Of a stretch of DNA of 64,000 nucleotides, positions 31,751-42,828 are shown piece by piece. The stretch is taken from contig NOKP01000005.1 in assembly GCA_002682825.1 (NCBI GenBank), positions 558,001 through 622,000 on the forward strand. The letters run 5' to 3'. Numbering within the stretch: position 1 is the first letter of the stretch; each line of letters begins with the position of its first letter. Source of the DNA: Neonectria sp. B-13 (taxonomy: Eukaryota; Ascomycota; Sordariomycetes; Hypocreales; Nectriaceae). The translations under genes were made by a program, and so were the position numbers. The notes under the pieces are model-generated. The model had not been told where the DNA came from. It saw nothing but the letters and a program-made list of their open reading frames with translations, and did not search any database.

Positions 31751-32513
31751 TGACGACAGCTGGCGCAGTCAGTGTCTTTGCGCAGCTGAGCAATGGTGCC
31801 TAAAAGCGGGGGAACGGGCATATCAGCCATAGAGCACAATGCTCTTATGGACTGAAACTACCTGCTCAGCTGCGATATCACTGCAGGAGGCCGAGTTCAT
31901 TTGTGCGCACGGGGGTGATCGAGATTTGGGGACGGCACTTGACCGAATTGTCGGTGATCTATACTAGTATTGAATTAAGAGGGCCTTGACCGTAAAAGCG
32001 GCCATTAGTAGTTCCCTGATTCAATTAATCGGTGTTCATTACGGAGTACTCGAGCAAAAATGCCAAGGAAAACGCAACCTCGGGCAAGAGATCGGCAGAA
32101 CTTGGCGGGGCATGCTAGGTTCTAGAGTACAGGGTGCATGGCCGTACATGTACCTACTACCGGCGTTGCTATCATAGCTATCCAAGCAATGCCTACTATC
32201 TACACTTATATTCCCTGTATTCTTCTGAACAGTTTGGCCTTCGGAATAAGCAACATGGAAGCATTCAAAGCTAAGTAAGGTAAACAATGCAGTGACGTGT
32301 GAAAGTCTAGGGTAGGACACGTGTACTTCTAACCGTGGCGCATCACAGCCTGGTAGTTGGTCAGACGCAATTTGATTAGTGGAGGGCTGGAGGCTCTCGC
32401 GCGCATTTGCTGACTTTCCCACTTCTCTACTCATCGCCGTTTCCCGTTTGTCCGCCTTCTGACTTCGTATCGTCCGTCACCTTACGCAGATTTACAGCTT
32501 GGTACTGTCAAGG

Positions 32514-35500
32514 ATGGTGTTGAACTCGGATCCGGTCATGCAGGGTTGGGCGCGATGGATCGCTACCTTTGTTGTGGTTCTCGTCTGCACCTTGCTGTAT
32601 TCTTTCTTCAGCAAAATCAGGCGTCGTGGCCAAGAGTCCCGTCCAAATGGGATTCTCGAGATTTCCGCATCATCTGATGCCAAATTCGAGTCAGACCTCA
32701 TTATCCCACCTATCACGGCTTCATTTGACTAATATTTTGCTTTCATCAGTATCGTTGCCGTTCATGGCCTCGCAGCTCACCCCGAACACACTTGGACGCG
32801 TTACAACAAAGGTGGCGGCTCTTCGTACTATCCAGGCAAAGTTCACTTACTTCGCGATCTGCTCAAAAGCGACTTCCCAGACGCAAGGATTCTCAGCTTC
32901 GCCCACAACTCAGACTGGTTAATCAATGCCCCGGTCAAAACCGCCCAGGAAGTTGGCCATGCACTACTTGACCAACTGAGGGCACATCGTTCCAAACACT
33001 CTGTAAGTCACACTGAAATTCCTTCCTATAATCTTTATCCTTCTAACTGGTACAAGGGAGTTCCAATCATCTTCGTCGGTCACAGCTTTGGAGGCATCAT
33101 CATAAAAGAAGTAAGTGAAAACACCGTCTTGACTGGGTTACTTCTGACCGTAATAAAGGCTCTATGCCAGGCTGCTCTTCGCAGTGATGAGGACGAAGCA
33201 ACCGACATTTTGAACAGCACGTCTGGCATCATCTTTCTCGGCACCCCTCATCAAGGGTCACCATTGTCCCTTTTGGCATCATGCGCTGCTTTACTTACTG
33301 GCTTCTTGGGATCTAGCGCAGGGCTACTATACGCGTTAAGAGACCAGGGGGATGGCCTTTCAGATCTGGAGGATCGGTTCATTCATTGCATGAACGTGAA
33401 GACGAGTCGATGTCAGAAGGCCGAACTTGTGGCTTTTTACGAGACAAAGCCGTTGGTTCTACTCGGCTGGGTTTCTATTGGCTTGGTGAGTACTTCACTG
33501 GAACGTGAGAGTGAAAGCTTGCTAACGTGCATAGGTGGTTCCCAGAAACTCAGCCCGTGGAGGTCATGCTCCCAAGACCATCATGATTGATACGGATCAT
33601 TCTGGCCTAAACAAATGCAAAAGCCGAGACGACGAGCTATACAAGCAGCTCAAAGTGCAGCTAGAGAGAATTGGCAGGTTCGTCACTACTTTCACCCAGG
33701 GAAATCATAAAGGCTAACAGAAAAGATCCGCTCCTTCAAAGCTCAACGAGGTCCAGCTATTCGTCATAGAGAAGCTCAAACCAGCCACGGTCTCAGACGC
33801 AATGTTCAACTCGAGTGCAGACCAGCACAAGGAGAAATGCCTCGAAGGCACACGCGCCAATATACTCCAAGAAATTGCTACCTGGGCTGCAGACCCAGAC
33901 CGAGAGAATATCTACTGGCTCCAGGGCAAAGCTGGCACGGGGAAGTCAACCATTGCTCGCACAGTCGCCCAAGATCTTGGAAACTGCCTCGGCGCCAGCT
34001 TTTTCTTTGAAAGGAACAATATCGGCCGCGGTAGTGCTCGGCACTTCTTCACGACCCTTGCTAGCCAGCTATCTGCCCGGCTGCCTTCAGTGGCCACGCA
34101 TGTTCAAAATGCGATCCGCATTGACCCTGACATTGCTGGGAAGGCGTTGGCCGAACAGTTCAATAAATTGATTCTGGCGGCGGTACAGGGCCTTCCCCAG
34201 ACGACAACGGTTGTCATTGATGCCCTGGATGAATGCGAATCAGACTTGGACGTTGGCCTCATCATATCCAAACTGCATCAAGTTCATGAGTCAACTGGCG
34301 GTCGGTTGAAGTTCTTCATCACTAGCAGAATCGAGTTTCCTATTCGATGTAGCTTCAAGGACATCCAAGGCAGGTATATAGAACTACCTCTTCACGAAAT
34401 TCCGGAATCTATCATCGAGGACGACATCACGATCTTCTTACTTACTCAACTCAACCGCATCCGAAAGAAGTTCGGTATCAAATCTGAGGCTTGGCCGGAA
34501 GAGAAGAAGTTTGAGCAATGGGAGACTTTTCAGCAACTTAAGAAAAACTGCCTACCACTGTTTATCTCTGCTGCAACTGCGTGTCGGTTCATTGATAAGC
34601 GTGAAGGTGGCGGACCGACTAAGCGACTTCAAAAGCTTCTGGTTAAAACGCGCGGTTCTGACTATCACAAGACATATCGGCCAATACTCGATCAGATGGC
34701 CAGTGTGGACAAAGAAGACCGAGAACAGTTGATTCAAGACTTCAAGGAAGTTGTTGGTTCTATCATCACTCTGACTTCTCATCTTTCGGTCACTTCTCTC
34801 GAGCGGCTTCTCCAGAAGTCTGCTGAAGACTTGGATAGCCTGCTGGACTTCCTCGATTCAGCCCTCAGTATACCAAGCAACAGAGCAGACCCTGTCAAGC
34901 CGTTCCATCAGTCATTCCGCGATTATCTGATTGACCCCGATAGTGGCGTAGACACGCAGTTCTTCATCGATGAGAAGACTGCACACAAGCTACTTGCAGT
35001 CCGGTCTCTTCAACTACTCTCAGAAAATCTAAGGGAAGACATTTGCGGGCTGCAAGCACCTGGAACCTCCCGAGAAGGCATTGGCCCGGATACAATCAGT
35101 AGCTGTCTACCGCCCGAGGTTCAGTATGCAAATCTCAATTGGGTTTATCACTTGAAGAAGTCTGTTACTAGCATCGAGGACAACGACCAAGCACACGAGT
35201 TTCTTCAGACGCATTTCCTGCATTGGCTTGAAGCTCTAGCCCTTGTGGGGAAAGTATCAGAAAGCATCAAACTTCTAGACCAGCTGCAAGATATGGTCCT
35301 TGTAAGTTCTCCATGCCTTGACTCATTTGGCCCTTCCTAACAGGACCAATAGCCTTCTAATGGCTCAGCTGTAGTCAACTATCTCCGTGACGCGCAGCAT
35401 TTTGCGATGTCCTTCTACTCCATCGTCGACTCTACGCCACTACAAGTCTATTCCTCGGGATTGCTGTTTGCCCCAGAGAATAGTATTGTTCGGCAAAGAA

Positions 35501-37575
35501 ACCGCCTTCCTAGCTGGATAAGAAACCATCCAGACGTAGAGCCAGATTGGGGTCCATGCCTACAAACCATTGAGGACACCAAGGAGGCTATACGTAGATA
35601 CGAATCCCTTTGTTTCTCAAAAGATGGAAAGCTTTTGCTATCAGGCACTGCCAATGGCTTCATCAAGATATGGGATGCGTTGACCGGCGCTTGCCTGCAG
35701 CGATTTTACGATATGGAAGGGGTGACGTTCGCTGCATTCTCGCCTGGTAGCCATTACATTGTATCAAGCTCGCCCAATAACCCCTTCGCCAAACCATCTT
35801 CGAAGCTTCCGGTCGTCAAAATCTGGGATGCAGATGCAGGGGCTTACCTTCGAGGCCTCTCCGGCCACAGCGGACTTATTTGTTCAGCCGCCTTTTCGTC
35901 AAATGGGCAGCTGCTAGCGTCTGGATCGAAGGATCACACGATCAAAGTGTGGAATACAACGACATGGACTTGCTCGCGGACGCTCGAGGGCCATGCCAGC
36001 CCGGTAGGATCAGTCGCATTCGCTAACACGGACTCTCTCCGCCTCGCGTCTGGCTCAAAGGAAAATGAGACTATCAAAATCTGGAACGTGGTTACGGGTA
36101 CGTGTGTTTTAACTCTACTAGGCCACAGCTCTGGGGTCACCACAGTTGCATTCTCACGGGATGACCAACGGCTTGTATCCGGTGGATGGGACGGAACAGC
36201 GATCGTTTGGGATGTGTCTTCTGGTACCTGCATCTTCAGCTTCCAGTGCCCTGCCCCGGTTATCTCAATTAGCCTCTCACCAGCCGATCAGAGGCTAGCC
36301 TTAGGCTTGAGTAGCGGTTCGATGCAAATTTGGGATACCGCGACTGGTAGTCGCCTGCCAACGCATCACAGCCACTGGGATGCTAAGCACGTTGCATTCT
36401 CGCCGAACGGACAGCGGCTTGTTTCAGCTCATCAAGGCATAATGAGAATATGGAATGCCACTGAAATTGCAAATACTTCCCCGCAAGTCGCAAAAGGGAC
36501 TCAACATGGTGTTCACTTGATTGTCGTCTCACCAGATGGTCAAATAATCGCCTCCGGTTCCAGTAATGGAACTGTTTCTCTCTGGGACATCACTGGGAAT
36601 TATCTCCGGACCCTTCAAGATACAGTCTCCACTGGCGGTCTTGGTTTTCTTGACTCTATTGTCTTTTTTGTGGACGGCTGGCGAATGGCAGCCTACTTCG
36701 AGAAAGACAGAGTCGATGTCTGGGACTTAAACACTGGGAACAGACTCCAGTCGTATCGCGAAGTGAGCGCATTCGGCATTTCAGGTAACAGACAAAAAGT
36801 TGCATTGCGCCAATTCGATGCTACAATTACCGTCTTGAACACGGCTTCAGATGATCGGTTCCAGATACCGGCAGACAGCATGCCGATATCAGCGTCACTT
36901 GCCCTTTCATCAGATGGTTGCCGACTTAGTACGCTGGAGCTAAGAAAAGAGGTCAAGGTTTGGGACATCAGTTCTGTATCTTGTCACCGGAAGATTGGGA
37001 CGATTGAGACGATTGACTGCGCAGGGGCAACACTGGCGATGTCGGTAGATGGCCGACGAATAGCAGTGGCTCCTTTGGCGTCCCAAACAATCGAGATCTT
37101 GGATGTGGACACGATGGATCTCCTCCTGGTCCTCCATACATTGGACAACAGGCATCCAGTGAGGATGGTCTTCTCAGAGGATGGCCAGCGGTTTGCCTTA
37201 TATTCCTCAGATCACAACGCTGACTGCCTTAAAATCTGGGATACTGCCACGTGGACTTGCATCCTCAAAGACTCCTTCAAAGCAAGGCAGCTCGTTTTCG
37301 ACAGCACGGACAGCTCCCGTATCCGCACTGATGTGGGAGTTTTAAAGCTTGAGGCGTCATCTCGTACTAACAACGAGGCGACTCCACCTAAGATCTATGG
37401 CTACGGCATGTGTGCGTCTAATACCTGGATCTTGAAGAACGGGAAGAGGTTGCTTTGGATCCCTGTAAAGTACCGGCCCATCTCGTTTGCAGTATCAGGA
37501 TCGACAGTCGTTCTCGGCTGCAACTTCGGCCGTGTGATGGTGCTGCAGTTCACCGAGGATGGACTAGGCCACTAA
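32514..37575 (+). CDS. NLR-type protein: membrane helix, SesB-like lipase, NACHT, WD40
   Basis: Seven exons: 32514-32689, 32750-33002, 33057-33110, 33159-33485, 33535-33677, 33726-35301 and 35353-37575, giving 1583 aa. Residues 15-32 form a hydrophobic helix. About 59-300 is an alpha/beta-hydrolase (IVAVHGLAAHPEHTW, nucleophile elbow VGHSFGG with Ser153, IIFLGTPHQGS), as in SesB-like NLR heads. The NACHT domain has a P-loop LQGKAGTGKST near 385 and Walker B VVIDALDECE near 479. WD40 units run from about 925 to the end, with roughly a dozen divergent blades ending in KIWD/KVWN/IVWD strings. Fungal NLRs of this build sense non-self or damage and act through the N-terminal effector. All frames are open and all junctions fit, so it looks intact. 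The fifth intron boundary is the least sure. Confidence 0.9.
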
Positions 37576-37646
37576 TTCGTGTAGAGTGGATGAGAATGTA
37601 TACAATTCTTGCAGCGTCCTTGTACCCTTCATTTGTCAAGAGCAAG

Positions 37647-37708
37647 TAGTATGATTGGAAATCATACTAGGGGGTCTCGAGGTGTACCTTAACTGAAACC
37701 CCCTTAGT
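37647..37708. repeat. Two hairpins just after the NLR gene
   Basis: TAGTATGAT and ATCATACTA (37647-37669) are perfect 9-base arms around TGGAA. Overlapping it, ACTAGGGGGT (37666-37675) pairs with ACCCCCTTAGT (37698-37708). They start 72 bases after the NLR stop, so they would fall in its 3' UTR or terminator region. Confidence 0.5.
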
Positions 37709-38008
37709 ACTCAAAAGAGCAAGCTTCCGCGTCCAAACCCGAGGCTTGTATACACGTCACTCAATATTTATTGTATAGAAGGGAAGTAGGGAAGATATGC
37801 AGCAGCCTGTATGCACGTTGAAACAGTAGTCCTTATTCAAACCCTTACGACTTTACACGATGCGATCTCTTCGTATACTGTCCGTTGTTGGCTGCCATGC
37901 GGAGGGCGAAGCTGGTGAAGTCATCATTGGTGGCGTCTTGGAGGTTCCTGGAAAGTGTATGAACGGAATCTGAAGTATTTCTTGCACAAGCAAGATAATT
38001 TCCGCTAA

Positions 38009-38442
38009 TTGCTGCTCAATGAGCCCCGAGAACGTTCGTTGATGAATACGAACATGGTTCTCCTACCGTGCAATCTACTTACTGATGCGGGCTTTCTTAT
38101 CACGGAGCCTCTCAACCATGTGTCAGACAGCAAGACGGCAAAGAACACAGTTGTTGTATCGCCTGGCCGGTTTGATATGGATCCGTGTTGGACGGGTACT
38201 TGCTACACGCGAGAGGCCAGCTGAAGATTAGAGAAAATATCCGACACCGGAACAGTATTGGGACGGGGTTTGAGAGTCTTGTTCGCGGAACTACCAATGT
38301 TGGTGAGTACGACGCGGTTCTTCCCACCGTCAAAGGTCGGTCCTGGATCACGAGCTACAAGCAGATTGTTCTGGGCCATACCAACCCATATCCCGAGGAC
38401 ATCAGAGTTGGAGATCAGTGGCACGTGCTCCGTGACCCATAA
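38009..38442 (+). pseudogene. Proline racemase family remnant
   Basis: Fragments of the proline racemase/hydroxyproline epimerase-dehydratase family can be read in order: an early block with NEPRERS and DAGFLITEP, then GRFDMDPCWTGT, which corresponds to the second catalytic Cys region (usually SPCGTGT-like). A frame change near 38205 then gives LHARGQLKIRENI, IGTGFESLVRGTTNVGEYDA and LPTVKGRSWIT. Roughly the middle third of the enzyme, between EP and GRFDMDPC, is deleted. The frame shift and the Gly-to-Trp change at the catalytic motif confirm loss of function. Confidence 0.7.
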
Positions 38443-38779
38443 GAGTGATATTGTGTCTTTCACCAGGTGGAGCAAAGCAGGACATGCAGCTTCGACCGCG
38501 TAGTATCTGGTGTTTGAGAAGAAGACACTAAGGGCGATTTATCCTACGAAACCTGCAAATAATACCGTTGTAATTTTGTGATGCCTGAAATCTGCAGAGC
38601 GACTGCTTTGAGACGTGAGTTAAACTAGAGTTTTTCGGTAGAGACTAGTGACACTAAACTGGATGCTAACAAGAGGGGATTTGCGCATGTACGTGCAGTG
38701 TACCAATCGGAACACTTGCGGTGAAAATCCCTGTCAGCCAAGATGGCTGTTGCAGAAGCTAGTTAACTAACAGCGAACT

Positions 38780-39457
38780 TCATCGTCTGAAGAAGTTGTC
38801 CATAAAAGCACTCGCACCGTGGGGACCAACATGCCCAACAACAAATCTCAGCCCTTCCCCAAACTCGTTGTCCTTGACGTTTGCCCTCGGAACTGACTTC
38901 TGGTCCGAAGTTTCGAAGCCGACGTTTCCAACCCAGAGCGACGGTTCGCCCTGGGTTTTGTTCCTTTGCCAGTCAAGGTTGTCGCGGCTGGCGGCTGGCC
39001 CTTGGCTCGGAGACAAGTGTGCTTCCGGGTCCTCGGAAAACCTCCCATCGTTGGAGATCAGGCCGACTTCGCGCAGCATCAGGTTCTGCCGGGCCTTGTG
39101 AAGGCGACCCAGGATCTCGGCGAGATTCTGATCTTCCTGGTCGCCCGAGTTCAAGACATGCAGGAATTGACTCACCGACCCTCCTCCTTGTTCGTTCTGC
39201 ATCTTCCTGAGCAGGTCCTTCAGCTCGCTCTGAACGTGGATGATTACTCTCATTTGTTCAGCGACGTAGGGCGTGCGAAGTTGCGGCTCCCTTGACAGCA
39301 AACCGAGAGATTTGGACAGCCTGTTCTGTTGCATCTGAACGCTCTCCAGCATGCTCGACGAGCCTCCGATGTGCTGTCGAGCATGTTCGATGTCTTTGAT
39401 GCGCGTGAAGGCGATGCTCAAGAGGCCGGAGACACTTGCGGAGTCAAGTTCATCGTC
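38780..39457 (-). CDS. Hypothetical helical protein, N-terminus unresolved
   Basis: The minus-strand frame from a possible acceptor (TTGACAG just above 39457) to the stop at 38780 encodes 226 aa. It starts with a helical segment rich in Leu, Gln and Arg (SKSLGLLSREPQLR, VAEQMRVIIHVQSELKDLL), followed by SVSQFLHVLNSGDQED and ILGRLHKARQNLMLREVGLI. This pattern resembles the N-terminal domain of fungal NACHT or ankyrin proteins. The C-terminus (GEGLRFVVGHVGPHGASAF) is Gly-rich. The first in-frame ATG is at 39352. No convincing upstream exon was found, so it may be partial or a relic. Confidence 0.4.
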   Translation of the reverse strand, partial: DDELDSASVSGLLSIAFTRIKDIEHARQHIGGSSSMLESVQMQQNRLSKSLGLLSREPQLRTPYVAEQMRVIIHVQSELKDLLRKMQNEQGGGSVSQFLHVLNSGDQEDQNLAEILGRLHKARQNLMLREVGLISNDGRFSEDPEAHLSPSQGPAASRDNLDWQRNKTQGEPSLWVGNVGFETSDQKSVPRANVKDNEFGEGLRFVVGHVGPHGASAFMDNFFRR

Positions 39458-41705
39458 CTGTCAACAACGGTGAGAATCCGCACCCGGGGCTGCGGGAGGT
39501 CCAAAGGAACGAGCCCTCCACGCGTTGAGATGCTCACCATTTTGTTTCTCGTGCTTTTCGCAAGTACGCCAGCTACCAGCTCTGAAATTGGGCTTGATGT
39601 TACCTTGCGGTACTGGAAGAGGGGAAATCGGAACGGTGCCCAACCAACAGAAACAAGGCGGCCGGCCGGCGAGGCTGTGGCCGTTCCCGTGACTTGGAAC
39701 GCCTCGCTTACGAAAGAGCTGCAGGGAGATCCCAGCCGCAGATAAGGCGACATTCTTTTCCTTGTTCGCACTGCGCTCAACATGTCGCGTGGCCATGTTC
39801 GCCAAGCATCATCGCTGGTCCCTCTGCGTTCTGCCACGAACAGTCGATTCGGGTCTTTCCACAACTTCCTCTTCGGGAGCGTCGAGATTCAACGCGATCT
39901 ATCTGCCACGGCAGCCCTCTCATTGTACGGAAAGCCTGTTTCCTTTGGTCCGGCTGGGTGCATTTGCGTACCTCTTGAAAGAAACATTGCTGACTAACCA
40001 CTACGACCAAGGTCTCGAACCCGAAAGCGATGACGACTGCTTCCACGACTTGTCACACACCGACCGACCGTTAATGTATTGATTATGGACGAGAAATACA
40101 ATGGAATAAACCCTGTGAGTCGGAAATGATCCACCGAGGACGAAAGCTTCGTGCAGCGGCGATACCAGAACCCACGCCAATCCTCTGGGTACAAGACACT
40201 ACGGCCGACGTTTTCCAAGAAAAGAAGCCGACATCGCCAAACAAAGGCGAGGCTCGTCGGAGAACCCATTCTGTCCTGCCATACTTCCGTGTCGAGACTT
40301 TCGATCGCATTTTGGGTTCCTATGTGCTGTGGACTATTGCAGATGATGAACGGAATCTTCCACGCCCTCTCTACCCTGGCAAACTCGTATACGCCATCGT
40401 AGACTGATTGGATCACCATTTGAACGACAGGTCTCCTCGGGCGTGCGAGACTTGCGTCGTTGTCTCCAATTTATTGGCAACACAGCATCGGACCTAAGCC
40501 TGGGACAAGTGAAGTGTCAGGGCAGCAGCGCTTTGGCGATATGCTGATGTTTGCACATGCTATTCAATATAGTGAAGGTTAGTGCAATGTACATGGTGGG
40601 CAGACTTGGCTGGAAACAGCAGTTACTGTGACTCGAGAGCCAGTACGAGCGTTTAAAGACACCTGCCAATCCACCGAACTTTTTACAGCCCCAAAATACT
40701 CCGAGTGCGTGACATCGACGTACAACACGGCTGTCATAGCTCCCGCAAGCCCAGTTCCGCTCAACTCTAGCAATGTTGAAATCAGACGCACCCAGACCCT
40801 CCCACCTCTGCCGGATCAGAACTCGCCTGAACGATGGTCTCAGTCCTACCAGATATACCACATGTTTACTGTGACCTGGGGCGTAAAGCACGGTTAGGGA
40901 ACCTTGAAAATCGTACCCACGACGAACATCTCGCTTCCGGCCACTGCCTCTGTTTCTCACTACGTCATGTCCTGCTTCGAGGGCCTGAGGCTTTATCGCG
41001 GCTACCTACCAGGTTCGCGCATGGCTATGTGAAAACGGTGTTGCGAAGGTTGGTGCGAAACTGCATGCGACGGATGGCAAACATATGCTATAGATCAATT
41101 CGCATGAAGCCTCATCCGAACGTCAATCAGATGTCCTAGCCGAAGATCTATTTGCGAATGAGCTATACCTCATTATCGATCGAAGGCACCAACTCAGTCT
41201 AGGAACGGCTGATTCCATTGTAAAGCCATTATCTCAAAGGCCATGTAACAATACATAAGCACCAACCGGCTATCCCGATTCTCAGCGGCGGCCAATTCCG
41301 GCCTGAAGACTTCCAGAGGGAAACCAACTGCCGGAGCCCGGACCGTAACACAGGCAGCTTTTCCTCGCATCCAGTCCAGAGCGATCGACGGAGGTGGCAA
41401 ACTTTTCTACCGTCAATGCGACCGTTTGTTTGTCAGCCTCAATCCGTGCCCTTTTTTGCCGTCACTAAGGTGGGGAGCGGAGCCGACATGAAGTAAACAT
41501 GATACAATGCCGCAAGACTTGCGGCTCGCCGGACCGGACCTCAAGGATTTCTAATGCGCAAGGCAAAATGCCCGACCTCACCACATGAAAGCCGGATTGC
41601 ATTGGACTATATAACGAGATCGCTTTCCCTACACAATTATTTTCTTGGACTACACATACTGCCACCCGAAACCACGAGACTCTATAACAACCATATTCAG
41701 CAACA
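39458..41705. other. No supportable gene
   Basis: Several frames on both strands stay open for 70-150 codons but overlap each other, lack recognisable motifs and have no consistent splice structure. A minus-strand segment near 40579-40791 (LLELSGTGLAGAMTAVLYVD) looks protein-like but stays unplaced. The promoter of the reductase at 41706 is at the right end. Confidence 0.4.
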
Positions 41706-42828
41706 ATGAAGGAAGCCATCGTGACCAAGGACGTAACCGTCCAGATTCGAGAGGTATCCGTCCCGAAGCCTCTACCCGGCCAAATCCTGATCCGGACTGT
41801 TGTTTCGGGAACGAATCCCAAGGATTGGAAATATCCGAAGGTCTGGGGGCGCGACAACGAGCCATGCAACCAAGGTGATGACATCGCTGGATATGTGGAA
41901 GCCGTGGGAGACAAGGTGCTAGGCTTTGCGCCCGGTGATCGCGTTGCCGCGTTCCACGAGATGGGAGCACCCAACGGTAGCTATGCTGAGTACTCTATCG
42001 CTTGGGCCAAATCAACCTTCCACATTCCGGCCAGCGTCACATTTGAAGGCAAGACAACCCTCCAAGCTTGAACTTGAGGATGACATCAGAAGCTGACTTT
42101 CCTGGTGTTCTTTAGAAGCCGCCACCATCCCCCTCGCCGCAATGACAGCCGCCCTCGGAGTCTATCAGAGGCTGGACCTGCCGGTTCCGTGGAACCCTGC
42201 TAAGCAGTCGACGCCCTTCATCGTCTACGGTGGCGCAACGGCTGTCGGGGCGTTTGCCATCAAGCTCGCCAAACTCTCCAACATTCATCCCATCGTGGCA
42301 GTGGCAGGAAACGGCATTCCGTTCGTTGAAACCTTGCTTGAGCCGACGAGAGGCGATGTCGTGGTTGATTATCGAAAGGGACACGATCATGTCGTGGAGC
42401 AATTGCGTCAAGCCACTGGCGGCCGTGCTCTGCATGCATTCGATGCCGTGTCAGAGAAGGGCAGCATCGTCAACCTTGGCAAAGCGCTTGCTCCCGGAGG
42501 CGCCATTGCCATCGTCCTCTCGGATGAGATGAGGGGATACACTGAAGACGCAAGTGGTGCTGATCTCCGCTTCATCTTTGTCGGCACGGTGCATTCTGGA
42601 GCGCCTGCGTCCCCAGAGGCCGAGAAAGCTGGCGCAAAGTACGGAGACGGGGAGTTTGGTAGTGTGTTTTTCTCGTACTTTGGACTTGGCCTGGCAGAGG
42701 GCTGGTTCTCAGGTCATCCGTTTGAGGGTGTAGAAGGCGGTTTAGGTAGTATCGAGTCTGCATTGAAGACTCTGGAAGCCGGGAAGCTATCTGCAACGAA
42801 GCTTGTCGTGCGCATCGCACCAAACTAG
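41706..42828 (+). CDS. MDR-family quinone oxidoreductase/enoyl reductase
   Basis: Exon 1 is 41706-42048 and exon 2 is 42116-42828, giving 351 aa. The 67-base intron starts with GC (GCAAGA) and ends TTTAG with a CTGAC branch site. No GT donor gives the right product, whereas this one restores VTFEEAATIPLAAMTAALG, the standard family string. The N-terminal GroES-like domain (VSGTNPKDWKYPKV, GDDIAGYVEAVG) and the Rossmann part (PFIVYGGATAVGAFAIKLA) are clear, and zinc ligands are absent. The enzyme probably reduces C=C or quinone groups with NADPH. It is a distant relative of the 20951-22061 reductase, not a recent duplicate. Confidence 0.9.

Noticed and set aside
33678..33720. Acceptor at 33720 for the fifth NLR intron
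   Set aside because: It forces either a 39-base intron with a poor donor or a frame with an early stop. The acceptor at 33725 gives a 48-base intron and an open frame.
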